Shown: positions 23,891 through 33,444, counted from the first letter of the stretch. The stretch is 64,000 nucleotides of DNA from DATJFH01 sp035495815 (GCA_035495815.1 DATJFH010000092.1:6855-70854); one strand, 5' to 3'. Notes: generated from the letters alone by a model not told the origin. Made by a program: numbers and translations.

Positions 23891-26329
23891 ATGCTCAAAG
23901 TTTTGCTATCCATCCTGTTCGCTTCAGGCGGCCTGGTTGCCGCGACTCTTTCCGTCCTGCCGAACTCCGCCGAATTGAGCGGTCCTGAAGCGCGGCACCA
24001 GTTTCTGGCCGAAGCCGCCGTGGACGGCCATCAGGAAGACTGGACGCGCGCGGCCGCCTGGACTTCGTCCAATCCCAAAGTGGCGGCGGTGACCGCGGGC
24101 GGGCTGGTGACGCCTGTGGCCGACGGCACCGCCACGATCACGGCGCAGGCGCGGGGCCAGTCCGCCAGCGCGACCGTGCGGGTGAAGGGAGCCCAGGCGG
24201 CGTTTACCTGGAGCTTTCGCAATCACGTCATCCCGCTGATGACGAAAATGGGCTGCAATTCCGGAGCCTGCCACGGCGCCCTGGCCGGCAAGAACGGATT
24301 CAAGCTCACACTGCGCGGGTACGATCCGGACGTGGATTACGACACGCTGACGCGCCAGGCGGACGGACGGCGGGTATCGCTGTCCGCGCCTTCCGAAAGC
24401 CTCTTCGTGCTGAAGCCCACGCTCGCCGTCCCGCATGGCGGCGGCAAACGGTTCGACACGAACTCGCTCGAATACCGTGTGCTGGCCGAATGGATCGCGG
24501 CGGGCGCGCCGCCGCCGTCCGACAAGGATCCGCAGGTGACCGGACTCGAAGTCTACCCCGCCTCGGCAACCTTGAAGCCGGAAGGCGAGCAGCAATTGGT
24601 GGTGCGCGCCAAATACTCCGACGGTCAGGTACGCGACGTCACCCGCTGGGTGAAATTCAGCTCGAGCGACGAGGGCGTGGCCACCGTCGACGATTCCGGG
24701 CAGGTGAAGATGACCGGCTTCGGCGAAGCCGCCGTCACGCTCTACTATTCGAGCAAGGTGTTGTATTCCCGCCTCGGCGTGCCGTATCCGAACCAGGTGG
24801 ATCCGGCGGTCTACACGAAATTTCAGCGGAACGGTTTCATCGACGATCTGGCGCTCGCCAAGCTCCAGGCTCTGCGTATCGCGCCGTCGGCGCCGGCGAG
24901 CGACTCTTCCTTCATTCGCCGCGCGTACCTCGATGCAGCCGGGATTTTGCCCACGGCGGAGGAGGTCGAGGATTTCCTCCAGGACAAAGCGCCGGACAAA
25001 AGGAAGAAGCTGATCGACGCTCTTCTCGAACGCGACGAGTTCGTCGATTACTGGGCTTACAAATGGTCCGACCTGCTGCTGGTATCGGGCAAGAAACTGC
25101 GGCCCAATGCGGTGCGGTCCTATTACAACTGGATCCGGGACAGCGTGAAGGAAAACAAGCCCTGGGACAAGTTCGCCCGGGAGATATTCACCACTTCCGG
25201 CAACACCCGCCAGAACGGGGAGCTGAACTACTTCGTGCTGCACAAGGATCCGATCGAGCTGGCGGAAAACGTGACGCAGGCTTTTCTGGGGCAGAAGCTG
25301 ACCTGCGCCCGCTGCCACAACCATCCGCTCGAGAAGTGGACCCAGAAGCAGTATTACCAGTTCGCAAACCTGTTCTCCCGCATCGGCCAGAAGAACGGGG
25401 ACGAGATCGGCGATACGGTAGTGTTCACCAAGGTCACCGGCGACCTCAATCACCCGCGCCTGATGAAGCCGCTTCCGCCGACGCCACTCGACGGCGAGCC
25501 GCTGCCGCTCGATTCCACCGCCGACCGGCGCGTGCACTTCGCCAAGTGGCTGACGAGCCCGGACAATCCGTTCTTCGCGCGGTCGCTGGTGAACCGCGTG
25601 TGGGGCAACTTCATGGGCCGCGGCTTCACCGAGCCGGTGGACGACGTGCGGGCGACCAATCCGGCGTCGAACGAAGAGCTGTTCGCCGCGCTCACCAAGG
25701 ATTTCATCGAGCATGGGTTCGACGTGAAGGGGCTGATCCGGACGATCATGAACTCGGGCGTTTATCAGCTTTCGTCCGAGGCCAACGCGACCAATCAGAA
25801 CGACAACAAGTATTACTCCAAGTACATCGTCAAGCGGCTCTCGGGCGAGGCGCTGCTGGATGCGATGTCGCAGGTGACCGGCGTCCCGTCCCGGTTCGCC
25901 GGATTCCCGGCCGGCACGCGCGCCATGCAGCTGCCGGATACGCAGGTTAAGTCGGAGTTCCTGACGTCGTTCGGACGCCCGGTCCGCGTGATCTGCGACG
26001 CCGGGGAGCGGTCGAGCGAGCCGAGCATCCTGCAGGCGCTGCACGTGATCAATGGCGATACGCTGAACAAGAAGCTCAGCGATCCGAACGGCTACGCCGC
26101 GCTGGCGCTGAAGCTGGGGCTGTCGGACGCCAAGATTCTCGATCATCTTTATCTCTCGGCTTACGCGCGCTACCCAACCGAGGCGGAGCGCAAAGCCACC
26201 GCCGATGCCCTGAAGGCCAGCCGGTTGGTAAAGGGGTCGGCCGAAGTCCAGCGCGACGCGCGGCAGAAGGCGCTCGAGGACATGATGTGGGCGCTGCTGA
26301 CGTCCAAAGAGTTCCTGTTCAATTACTGA
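23891..26329 (+). CDS. DUF1549/DUF1553 protein with Big2-like domains and cytochrome-type Cys motifs
   Basis: 812 residues from the ATG at 23891, chosen because MLKVLLSILFASGGLVAA is a signal peptide; an upstream in-frame start at 23843 would overlap the DUF1501 gene. After the leader come a Big2-like Ig domain (NSAELSGP to about residue 100), a PSCyt-like region with CNSGACHG, a second Big2-like domain, DUF1549 (SSFIRRAYLDAAGILPT) and DUF1553 (NPFFARSLVNRVWGNFMG). A CARCHNH motif in between may bind haem or metal. Such proteins are abundant, exported and uncharacterised, with suspected roles in polymer degradation. It follows the DUF1501 gene by 40 bp. Confidence 0.88.
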   Translation: MLKVLLSILFASGGLVAATLSVLPNSAELSGPEARHQFLAEAAVDGHQEDWTRAAAWTSSNPKVAAVTAGGLVTPVADGTATITAQARGQSASATVRVKGAQAAFTWSFRNHVIPLMTKMGCNSGACHGALAGKNGFKLTLRGYDPDVDYDTLTRQADGRRVSLSAPSESLFVLKPTLAVPHGGGKRFDTNSLEYRVLAEWIAAGAPPPSDKDPQVTGLEVYPASATLKPEGEQQLVVRAKYSDGQVRDVTRWVKFSSSDEGVATVDDSGQVKMTGFGEAAVTLYYSSKVLYSRLGVPYPNQVDPAVYTKFQRNGFIDDLALAKLQALRIAPSAPASDSSFIRRAYLDAAGILPTAEEVEDFLQDKAPDKRKKLIDALLERDEFVDYWAYKWSDLLLVSGKKLRPNAVRSYYNWIRDSVKENKPWDKFAREIFTTSGNTRQNGELNYFVLHKDPIELAENVTQAFLGQKLTCARCHNHPLEKWTQKQYYQFANLFSRIGQKNGDEIGDTVVFTKVTGDLNHPRLMKPLPPTPLDGEPLPLDSTADRRVHFAKWLTSPDNPFFARSLVNRVWGNFMGRGFTEPVDDVRATNPASNEELFAALTKDFIEHGFDVKGLIRTIMNSGVYQLSSEANATNQNDNKYYSKYIVKRLSGEALLDAMSQVTGVPSRFAGFPAGTRAMQLPDTQVKSEFLTSFGRPVRVICDAGERSSEPSILQALHVINGDTLNKKLSDPNGYAALALKLGLSDAKILDHLYLSAYARYPTEAERKATADALKASRLVKGSAEVQRDARQKALEDMMWALLTSKEFLFNY

Positions 26330-27621
26330 TGATGCGCAAATCGGCAATCGCGGTCCTGGCTGCTGTTCCGCTGGGGCTCCACGCCCAGGAGTTCTCGAAG
26401 GATATCGCGCCGATTTTCGCCTCCAACTGCATCGGGTGTCACGCCGCGAACGTGAAGATGGGCAGCCTCGACCTGGACACGATGGAAGGGATCCGCGCCG
26501 GCGGAAACCACGGCACGGTGCTCGTGCCGGGCAAAGCGGAGGAGAGCCGCCTGTATCTCATGGTTGCGGGCAAAGCCTCGCCGGCCATGCCCCTCAGCGG
26601 AAAATCGCTGGCAGCGGGTGAGATCGAGACGATCCGTAAATGGATCGACGGCGGCGCCAGGGCCGGTGAGCCGATCCAGGTCAGCAAGCTCAATACGGCC
26701 AGGATCCCGGCGATGAAACCCAAATTTCCCGTGAAGGCGCAGATCGGCGCGCTGGCCTACCGGCCGGACGGCAAGCTGATCGCGTTGGGAAGCTACAAGG
26801 AAGTCCGGCTGACCGATCCGGCGGGCAAGGTGGTGGGAGCGCTGACCGGCGAGGCCGAGCAGGTGCGCGCGGTTGCCTTCTCCCCCGACGGCGCGCTGCT
26901 CGCGGCCGCCGGCGGACTACCCGGTCGCAAGGGCGAAGTCAAGATCTGGGACGTGGAAAAACGCGCGCTTGTCCGAACAATCGAGGGCCACACGGATTGC
27001 ATCTATGCGGCGGCGTTCTCGCCCGACGGGAAAACGCTGGCGACTTCGAGCTACGACAAGCTGATCAAGCTTTGGGACGTCGCCAGCGGCAAAGAGACGC
27101 GCACTCTCAAGGACCACATCGACGCCATCTACGATCTGGCGTTCACGCCCGACGGCAAGCGGCTGCTTTCGGCGGCGGCGGACCGCACGGTGAAAGTGTG
27201 GGACACGGCCAGCGGCGAGCGGCAGTATACGCTGGGCGAACCGCTCGACGGGCTGAACACGATCGCCCTCGATCCTTCGGGCAAGCGCGTCGCGGCGGGC
27301 GGCCTGGACAAGACGATCCGCATCTGGTCGCTTGGCGAGCGGGAAGGCAGGCTGCTCAATTCGCTGATCGCGCACGAAGACGCGATTCTGCGGCTGGCCT
27401 GGTCGCCCGACGGGAAGCTCCTGGCGTCGGCGGCCGCGGATAAGACCATCAAGATCTTCAACGCGGCTGATCTGACCGAGATCAAGACCCTGGCGGGACA
27501 GCCGGATTGGGTAATGGCCCTGGAATTCGCGCCGGACGGCAAGAGTTTCGCGGCGGGCCGGTTCGACGGATCGCTGACTATCTACCCCACGGCGGCGTCG
27601 GCGAATCTGGCGGCGAGGTAG
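26329..27621 (+). CDS. Exported cytochrome c-type/WD40 repeat protein
   Basis: 430 residues; the ATG overlaps the preceding TGA (ATGA), or the adjacent ATG at 26332 may be used. MMRKSAIAVLAAVPLGLHAQ is a signal peptide. Residues about 22-125 form a planctomycete-type cytochrome c domain with SNCIGCHAAN (CxxCH haem site) and PAMPLSGKSL. About 140-430 are WD40 repeats, each with SPDG or TPDG turns and WD or VW endings (IKLWDVASGKE, VKVWDTASGER). A haem-plus-propeller protein would sit in the periplasm and may transfer electrons or bind a partner. It belongs to the DUF1501/DUF1549 run. Confidence 0.87.
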   Translation: MMRKSAIAVLAAVPLGLHAQEFSKDIAPIFASNCIGCHAANVKMGSLDLDTMEGIRAGGNHGTVLVPGKAEESRLYLMVAGKASPAMPLSGKSLAAGEIETIRKWIDGGARAGEPIQVSKLNTARIPAMKPKFPVKAQIGALAYRPDGKLIALGSYKEVRLTDPAGKVVGALTGEAEQVRAVAFSPDGALLAAAGGLPGRKGEVKIWDVEKRALVRTIEGHTDCIYAAAFSPDGKTLATSSYDKLIKLWDVASGKETRTLKDHIDAIYDLAFTPDGKRLLSAAADRTVKVWDTASGERQYTLGEPLDGLNTIALDPSGKRVAAGGLDKTIRIWSLGEREGRLLNSLIAHEDAILRLAWSPDGKLLASAAADKTIKIFNAADLTEIKTLAGQPDWVMALEFAPDGKSFAAGRFDGSLTIYPTAASANLAAR

Positions 27622-27728
27622 CCGTGCGCACCAGTGTTGCCGGCGCCGGAACGTATTTTCGAGCGTGCACGCGCCGGCTGTGCACGGTGAAATGGGATAT
27701 CGCGCACAAGGATGCGCGGGAGATTCGT

Positions 27729-30140
27729 ATGAGATCGATACTGGTTTTCGCTTCCATCGCCACGACGTTGATGGCGCAGTCGATGACGGACTCGCCTTCG
27801 GGCAAGCGCATTACTCCGCCGACGATCAGTTCCGTATCGCCGCAAGGTATCGCGCGGGGGGCCACCGTAGAAGTCACCGTGGAGGGCTTCAACCTGGCGA
27901 AGACTTCGGCCGTCTACACCAGCCAGCCCGGCATCCAGGCGCGCATCGTGCGAATCAAGGAGCTGCCCGATTCCGCCGACGTGCGGCTGGGGTCGAACGG
28001 CACCCGGTCTTCCATCGATCTCGGCCCGCTGCCTCCGCGCAACCAGGTGACGCTCGAGTTCGACGTGAGCCCGGACGCGGAGATCGGCCCGGTCAATTTC
28101 CGGCTGGTGACGCCGCTGGGCGCGAGTCCGGAAGGGCGCTTCCTGGTGGAACCATACTTCGGAGAGAGTCCCGACCGCGAGCCCAACGATACGCCGGAGA
28201 CTGCCTTCGAGACCTACCTGCCGACGATTCTGGTGGGGACCATCGCCAAGCCGGGTGACGTCGATTACTACAAGATCGAAGTCAAAGCCGGCGACGAGCT
28301 GGTGTTCGAGAACGCCGCCCTGATGCTGGGGTCGCCGCTGAAACCGGTCATCGGCATTTACGCGGCCGATCAATCCCTGCTGCGCGAGTTCGGCGAGGAT
28401 GGGGGACGCGACAGCAGCGCATTCGCCTACAGGTTCGAAAAGGCCGGAACCCATTACATCCGCGTCAGCGACTATCAGGAAGGCGGGAGCACGGGCCATT
28501 TCTATCGCATCAAGGCGGGCAAGCTGCCGGTGGCGATCTCGGCGTACCCGCTGGGCGTGCAGCGCGGCAAGTCGGCGCAGATTGCTCTCAAGGGATTCAA
28601 TCTCACGAAGCAGGTACAGGTGGAAGGCAAGCCCTCTCCCGAAGACGAGCAGGCGATCCTGATTCGTCCTCAAGGACCCGCCGGGCAGGCGTTCAACCGG
28701 GTGAAACTGGCGCTCGGGGATGCCCCGGAGGCAGCCTCTCCGGGAACCAATTCGTCGCTCTCCGCCGCGCAGTCGATTACTGCTCCGGTGGTCGTGAACG
28801 GCAAACTGCAAGCCAAGGAAAACTACTTCCGCTTCCGAGCGAAGAAAGGCGAGCGTCTGACGCTCGAAGTGGCGGCCAACCGGCTGGGCTCGCCGCTCGA
28901 TTCGATCCTCGAGATTCTGGATGCCGCCGGCAAGCCGGTCGAGCGGGCGACCGTGCGCTGCGTGCTGCAGACCTCCACCACCCTGCGCGATCACGATTCG
29001 GCGCAGCCGGGAATCCGCATCCTCTCGGCGACGGGCTTCGCTGTCGGAGACTACGCCATGATCGGCAGCGAGATCGTACAGTTCGAGGCCATGCCGCGGG
29101 GTCCGGACGACGACGCGCGCTTCGTCTCCTTCGGCGGACAGCGGATGGCGATGCTCGACACCACCAGCGAGGCGCACGCCAACGATTCACCCATCTACAA
29201 AGTGCAGATCCATCCGCCCGGCGCGCAGTTCGCGAGCAACGGGCTGCCGCTGGTCCACCTTCCCTACCGCAATGACGACGGGGGTCCCGGTTTCGGCAAG
29301 GATTCCCGCCTGCGCTTCACCGCCCCGGCCGATGGCGAGTACATCGTGAAGCTACGGGACGTGCGCGGACTCTCCGGCGAAGATTACGCCTACCGGCTGG
29401 AACTGCATCCGCCGGAGCCGGATTTCCGGCTGACGGTGACCCCCAGGAATCCCAACGTGCCGGTCGGCGGGCGCATTCCGCTGACCGTCACCGCGCTGCG
29501 CATGGACGATTTCGACGGCGCGGTCGAAGTGTCCGTGGAAGGTCTGCCCGCCGGTCTCCACGCCACCAGGGGCGTGATACCTCCGGGACAGGTCAGCACG
29601 ACGCTCCTGCTGAGCGCGGACGAGAGCGCAAAACTGAAGGGCGCGGCCCCGCTGAAAGTGTCCGGGCAGGCTCGCATCGGCGCGAAGACCGTCGCGCACG
29701 AGGCAAACCCGGGCGATCCGCTGAAGCTCATCTCGCTTGCGCCCAAACCGGACGTGCAGATGACCGCCGAGACCCGGCAGGTCGAGATCGAGCCGGGCGG
29801 CAAAGTCCAGGTCACCGTTTCCATCAAGCGGAACAACGAATTCGGCGGACGGGTTCCCGTCGAAGTCCGCAATCTGCCGCCGGGAGTGCTGGTCACCGAC
29901 GTGGGACTTAACGGCGTTCTGCTCAATGAAGACGAGAACCGCCGCAGTTTCACGCTGGAGGCGCTGCCCGGCGCGATGCCGATCGAGCAACCGATCTACG
30001 TTTCTGGTAACGTAGAAACTCGCGCCGCCGGACAGCAGAACACATTCGCCGGCGAGCCGATCATGCTGACCGTGAAGAAGCGGTCCGCGGTCAGCGGTGA
30101 GCATTCAGCCGCGTCGTCTGCCGGCTCAGCGGACCGCTGA
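27729..30140 (+). CDS. Exported protein with IPT/TIG-like and PPC domains
   Basis: 803 residues from the ATG at 27729, which has GGGAG before it; the longer upstream frame is a shadow of the WD40 gene. A signal peptide (MRSILVFASIATTLMAQ) is followed by an IPT/TIG-like Ig domain (PPTISSVSPQGIARGATVEV). The rest contains at least two PPC-type beta domains, recognisable from EPNDTPETAFE, GDVDYYKIEVKAGDELVFE and ENYFRFRAKKGERLTLEV. No protease catalytic motif is visible. Similar proteins accompany DUF1549/cytochrome operons. It probably binds or organises extracellular partners. The next gene starts 13 bp downstream. Confidence 0.8.
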   Translation: MRSILVFASIATTLMAQSMTDSPSGKRITPPTISSVSPQGIARGATVEVTVEGFNLAKTSAVYTSQPGIQARIVRIKELPDSADVRLGSNGTRSSIDLGPLPPRNQVTLEFDVSPDAEIGPVNFRLVTPLGASPEGRFLVEPYFGESPDREPNDTPETAFETYLPTILVGTIAKPGDVDYYKIEVKAGDELVFENAALMLGSPLKPVIGIYAADQSLLREFGEDGGRDSSAFAYRFEKAGTHYIRVSDYQEGGSTGHFYRIKAGKLPVAISAYPLGVQRGKSAQIALKGFNLTKQVQVEGKPSPEDEQAILIRPQGPAGQAFNRVKLALGDAPEAASPGTNSSLSAAQSITAPVVVNGKLQAKENYFRFRAKKGERLTLEVAANRLGSPLDSILEILDAAGKPVERATVRCVLQTSTTLRDHDSAQPGIRILSATGFAVGDYAMIGSEIVQFEAMPRGPDDDARFVSFGGQRMAMLDTTSEAHANDSPIYKVQIHPPGAQFASNGLPLVHLPYRNDDGGPGFGKDSRLRFTAPADGEYIVKLRDVRGLSGEDYAYRLELHPPEPDFRLTVTPRNPNVPVGGRIPLTVTALRMDDFDGAVEVSVEGLPAGLHATRGVIPPGQVSTTLLLSADESAKLKGAAPLKVSGQARIGAKTVAHEANPGDPLKLISLAPKPDVQMTAETRQVEIEPGGKVQVTVSIKRNNEFGGRVPVEVRNLPPGVLVTDVGLNGVLLNEDENRRSFTLEALPGAMPIEQPIYVSGNVETRAAGQQNTFAGEPIMLTVKKRSAVSGEHSAASSAGSADR

Positions 30141-30153
30141 AAGCGGACAGGCC

Positions 30154-31359
30154 ATGAACCAATATAGAGAAGCTCTCGCCGCCGGCGAGGGCATTGTGAG
30201 ACTCGCGCCCTGCTGGGTGCCCCGTTCGTTCCTCATGCCCGGAGGGCGTCTGAAACTCGATCCGCGCGACCTGTACGTGCTGGGCGCACACCGCGGCGGC
30301 ATCGACGAGCGCTGGTTTTCCTCCACTACCAACGCCGCGAACGGGCCCGGAACACCGGCGGACGAGGGCCTCAGTTACATCGACCTGGGCGGCGGAAAGA
30401 AAGGCCTCCTCAAAGAGGCCATCGAAACCGCCGGCGACGATTTCCTCGGCGCGGACGTGATGCGCGAGCGCGGCGGGTGGAACGTGCTCTGCAAGTTTTT
30501 CGACAACCTCGGCCCCATCCCGCATCACATGCATCAGTCCGAAGAGCACGCCAGGCTCGTCGGCCAGCGCGGGAAGCCCGAAGCCTACTACTTCCCTCCC
30601 CAGTACAATTTCAAAGGCAACAATTTTCCATACACCTTCATGGGCCTGGAGCCGGGAACCAGCAAGGACGACATCCGGCGATGCCTCGAGCGCTGGAACG
30701 AGGGCGACAACGGCATCCTGTACCTGTCGAAAGCCTACAAGCTGCAGCCGGGCACCGGCTGGCAGATCGACGCCGGCATTCTGCACGCGCCGGGGTCGCT
30801 CGTAACCTATGAGCCGCAGGTGAATTCGGACGTGTTCGGGATGTTCCAGTCCATGGTGGAAGGCCGGGCGGTGCCGTGGGACCTTCTGGTCAAGGACGTC
30901 CCGCCGGAGCATCATCACGATCTCGACTTCATCATCGGGATGCTCGATTGGGAAGCCAACGTCGACCCCGAGTTCGCCAGTCACCGGTTGTTCCATCCGA
31001 AATCCGTCAGGGCGGAGGAGGAGATGAAGGCCTGCGGCTACTCGGAAAAGTGGGTGGTTTATTCAACCGGGCACTATTCGGCGAAGGAGCTGACCGTACA
31101 GCCGCGCCGGTCGGTGGTGATCCACGACGCCGCCGCCTATGGCCTGATCGTGACCCAGGGCTGGGGCACGCTCGGCAAGATGGAAGTGGAGACGCCCGCT
31201 CTGATCCGCTACGGCCAGATGACCAGGGACGAACTGTTCGTCAGCGCCGCGGCCGCGCAGGCCGGCGTCACCGTCACCAACCGCAGCGACACGGAAAATC
31301 TGGTGATCCTGAAACATTTCGGCCCGGGCAACCCGGACGCGCAAGGACTGGTCCAATGA
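30154..31359 (+). CDS. Cupin protein related to class I mannose-6-phosphate isomerase
   Basis: 401 cytoplasmic residues from the ATG at 30154. The core holds IPHHMHQSEEHA, a His-rich cupin metal motif, followed by GTGWQIDAGILHAPGSL, which fits the second cupin motif, and a C-terminal small beta domain (YGLIVTQGWGTLGKMEVE). The family is close to phosphomannose isomerase-like cupins, but the ligands are not exactly canonical, so another sugar isomerase activity is possible. The stop overlaps the start of the epimerase gene (ATGA), so the two enzymes are translationally coupled and likely act on the same sugar. Confidence 0.7.
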   Translation: MNQYREALAAGEGIVRLAPCWVPRSFLMPGGRLKLDPRDLYVLGAHRGGIDERWFSSTTNAANGPGTPADEGLSYIDLGGGKKGLLKEAIETAGDDFLGADVMRERGGWNVLCKFFDNLGPIPHHMHQSEEHARLVGQRGKPEAYYFPPQYNFKGNNFPYTFMGLEPGTSKDDIRRCLERWNEGDNGILYLSKAYKLQPGTGWQIDAGILHAPGSLVTYEPQVNSDVFGMFQSMVEGRAVPWDLLVKDVPPEHHHDLDFIIGMLDWEANVDPEFASHRLFHPKSVRAEEEMKACGYSEKWVVYSTGHYSAKELTVQPRRSVVIHDAAAYGLIVTQGWGTLGKMEVETPALIRYGQMTRDELFVSAAAAQAGVTVTNRSDTENLVILKHFGPGNPDAQGLVQ

Positions 31360-32198
31360 AATTCGGCGTCAACGTCTTCATCTGGACCGAGAGCTTCGAC
31401 AAGTCCCACCTGCCTTTGCTGCCGCGCATCCGGGAGGCGGGCTTCGACGGGGTGGAGCTTCCCCTGTTCACGCCGGCCGCATTCGCGACGGCCGATATCG
31501 CCAGGGGACTGGCCGAGCACAAGCTCGAATGCACGATCTGCTCGGTGCTCACCGGCGGGTTGAGCATGATCTCGGACGATGCCGACGTCCGGAAGCGGAC
31601 CCGCGTCCACATGGAGGAAGTGGTGAAGACGGCAGCCGAGGTGGGCGCGAAAATTGTCGCCGGGCCGCTGTACTCGCCGGTCGGATACCTGCCCGGCCGC
31701 CGCCGTACGGCGGACGAGTGGAAATGGGCGGTCGACTGCTACCAGTCGCTGGGTCCCGTGCTGTCGCAGTACGGAGTGACCATCGCCGTCGAGCCGCTGA
31801 ACCGTTTCGAGACGTTCTTCCTGAACATTGCCGACGACGCGGTGGCCTTCTGCGACCAGATCGGCCATTCCAACGTCGGGATTCTGTTCGACACCTTTCA
31901 CGCCAACATCGAGGAAAAAGATATTGCCGCCGCCTACCGCAAGGTGGGACGGCATTTGAAACACGTTCACACCTGCGAAAACGACCGCGGCATTCCCGGA
32001 TCGGGACACGTGGAATGGAAGGCGGTGTTCGAAGCGCTGCGGGACGTGAAGTACGACGGCTGGCTGACGATCGAGAGCTTCGGCTTCGCTCTGCCGCAAC
32101 TCTCGGCCGCGGCGGCCATCTGGCGGGACATCGAACGCTCGCCGGATTTGATCGCCTTCGAAGGCGTTAAGTTCCTGAAGAAGAGCGTCGGCCGATAA
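31356..32198 (+). CDS. Sugar phosphate isomerase/epimerase, D-tagatose/psicose 3-epimerase-like
   Basis: 280 residues, a TIM barrel of the AP-endonuclease-2/xylose-isomerase-like superfamily. The motif IAVEPLNRFETFFLN places a catalytic Glu at residue 146, as in D-tagatose/D-psicose 3-epimerases. LFDTFHANIE (Asp179, His182) and LTIESF supply further metal ligands. It probably epimerises a ketohexose, though the true sugar is unknown. There is no signal peptide. It ends the 22471-32198 run, in which exported proteins are followed by these two cytosolic sugar enzymes. Confidence 0.8.
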   Translation: MKFGVNVFIWTESFDKSHLPLLPRIREAGFDGVELPLFTPAAFATADIARGLAEHKLECTICSVLTGGLSMISDDADVRKRTRVHMEEVVKTAAEVGAKIVAGPLYSPVGYLPGRRRTADEWKWAVDCYQSLGPVLSQYGVTIAVEPLNRFETFFLNIADDAVAFCDQIGHSNVGILFDTFHANIEEKDIAAAYRKVGRHLKHVHTCENDRGIPGSGHVEWKAVFEALRDVKYDGWLTIESFGFALPQLSAAAAIWRDIERSPDLIAFEGVKFLKKSVGR

Positions 32199-32244
32199 AA
32201 AAAGGGCGGCGGGCGCATCATTCAGCCAGCGCCCGGCCCGCCGC
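32197..32244. terminator. GC-rich hairpin flanked by an A tract (terminator on the minus strand)
   Basis: GCGGCGGG at 32206-32213 pairs with CCCGCCGC at 32237-32244; the inner CGC/GCG bases may extend the stem around a bulge. Seven A (32197-32203) precede it, so on the minus strand the hairpin is followed by seven T, the form of an intrinsic terminator. It overlaps the end of a plus-strand operon and no minus-strand gene ends here. It may stop antisense transcription or act weakly in both directions. The stretch 32245-32347 then carries an AT-rich TAATAT element (32307-32312) and a GGAGGT site for the rhodanese gene. Confidence 0.4.
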
Positions 32245-32347
32245 GTCGAACCGATTTGACCCTGTAGTTGTGACTTCCTGGTCCCCTTCGAATCGGGGTT
32301 AGAATCTAATATAGCACGCGGAATCTTTTTTCAAGTTGGAGGTAACT

Positions 32348-33214
32348 ATGGCAGCTTACGCACATCCCGAGACGCTTGTCTCAACCGATTGGGTAGCCGA
32401 ACATCAGAACGACCCCAAGGTCAGGGTCGTCGAAGTCGACGTGGACACCAAATCGTACGACGAGGGCCACATTCCCGGCGCGATCGCCTGGGCCTGGAAT
32501 TCTCAGTTGGCGGACACGATTCGCAGGGACATCCTTTCCCAGCAGCAGTTCGAAGAGTTAATGTCCAAATCCGGGATCACGCCCGATACTACGGTCGTCA
32601 TTTATGGCGACAACAACAACTGGTTCGCCGCCTGGGCATTCTGGCAGATGAAAATTTACGGCCACAAGGACGTCCGGATCATGAACGGCGGACGCAAGAA
32701 GTGGCTGGCCGAAGGCCGTGAAGTCTCGACCGCGACGCCGAAGCCGGCTGCCGCGCAGTACAAAGCGCAAGCGGCGGACCTGACGATCCGCTCGTTCCTC
32801 CCACAGGTGCAGGCGGCCGTTTCGGCGAAGTCGGCGGGGCTGGTGGACGTGCGCAGCCCGGCCGAGTTCAGCGGCGAGATCCTGTCCCCTCCGGGTCTTC
32901 CGGAGACCTGCCAGCGCGGCGGTCACATTCCGGGAGCGAGCAGTATTCCATGGGGCAAGGCGGTGAACGAGGACGGCACGTTCAAGTCCTACGACGAGCT
33001 GAAATCGCTGTACGGCGCGGAGGGCATCGACGGATCGAAACCGGTGATCGCCTATTGCCGCATCGGCGAGCGTTCGAGCCACTCGTGGTTCGTTCTGAAG
33101 TACCTGCTCGGCCTCAAGAACGTGACCAATTACGACGGATCCTGGACCGAGTGGGGGAACCTGGTCGGCGCTCCCGTGGAAAAAGGCGCGGCCCAGGCGG
33201 CGGCGAAGGTCTGA
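32348..33214 (+). CDS. sseA: Thiosulfate/3-mercaptopyruvate sulfurtransferase (tandem rhodanese)
   Basis: 288 residues, two rhodanese domains in tandem. The start is the ATG at 32348 with GGAGGT five bases upstream. The N-terminal domain (about 8-125) is inactive, as is normal. The C-terminal domain (about 140-275) has the loop YCRIGERSSH with the persulfide Cys at residue 237; the CRxGxR form favours thiosulfate as donor. It moves sulfane sulfur to cyanide or thiol acceptors in the cytoplasm. A 73-residue gene follows two bases after its stop and then a terminator, so the two form a short operon. Confidence 0.92.
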   Translation: MAAYAHPETLVSTDWVAEHQNDPKVRVVEVDVDTKSYDEGHIPGAIAWAWNSQLADTIRRDILSQQQFEELMSKSGITPDTTVVIYGDNNNWFAAWAFWQMKIYGHKDVRIMNGGRKKWLAEGREVSTATPKPAAAQYKAQAADLTIRSFLPQVQAAVSAKSAGLVDVRSPAEFSGEILSPPGLPETCQRGGHIPGASSIPWGKAVNEDGTFKSYDELKSLYGAEGIDGSKPVIAYCRIGERSSHSWFVLKYLLGLKNVTNYDGSWTEWGNLVGAPVEKGAAQAAAKV

Positions 33215-33215
33215 C

Positions 33216-33437
33216 GTGAAGAGCGAAGATTACTCGGAGCGTGTAGTGGACGTCGGACAGTGGCAGTGCAAATTGACCAGCTATAAGATCGGCGACATCT
33301 ATCACTGCCACGCCGACAACATCTCCCCTGGCGCGAATATCGCCCGCACGACGGGAGCAACCAAGGAAGAGGCTGAACAAAAGGCGCTGGAGCGGGCAAA
33401 GGAGTTGCTGGGACGAACACGGCGCCAGCAGGTTTGA
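33216..33437 (+). CDS. Small conserved-looking protein, unknown function
   Basis: 73 residues from GTG, beginning one base after the rhodanese stop. The product has three short strands (QWQCKLTSYKIGDIYHCHADN) and a charged C-terminal helix (GATKEEAEQKALERAKELL). This is a beta-beta-beta-alpha pattern seen in several small bacterial proteins, but I cannot assign a family. There is no signal peptide or membrane segment. Two cysteine-containing strands and the rhodanese neighbour allow a sulfur-related role, which is only a guess. A clear terminator follows. Confidence 0.7.
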   Translation: MKSEDYSERVVDVGQWQCKLTSYKIGDIYHCHADNISPGANIARTTGATKEEAEQKALERAKELLGRTRRQQV

Positions 33438-33444
33438 GCGTTCG

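Noticed and set aside
23924..26347. Minus-strand open frame of 807 codons opposite the DUF1549/DUF1553 gene
   Set aside because: Shadow of a confidently assigned gene on the plus strand.
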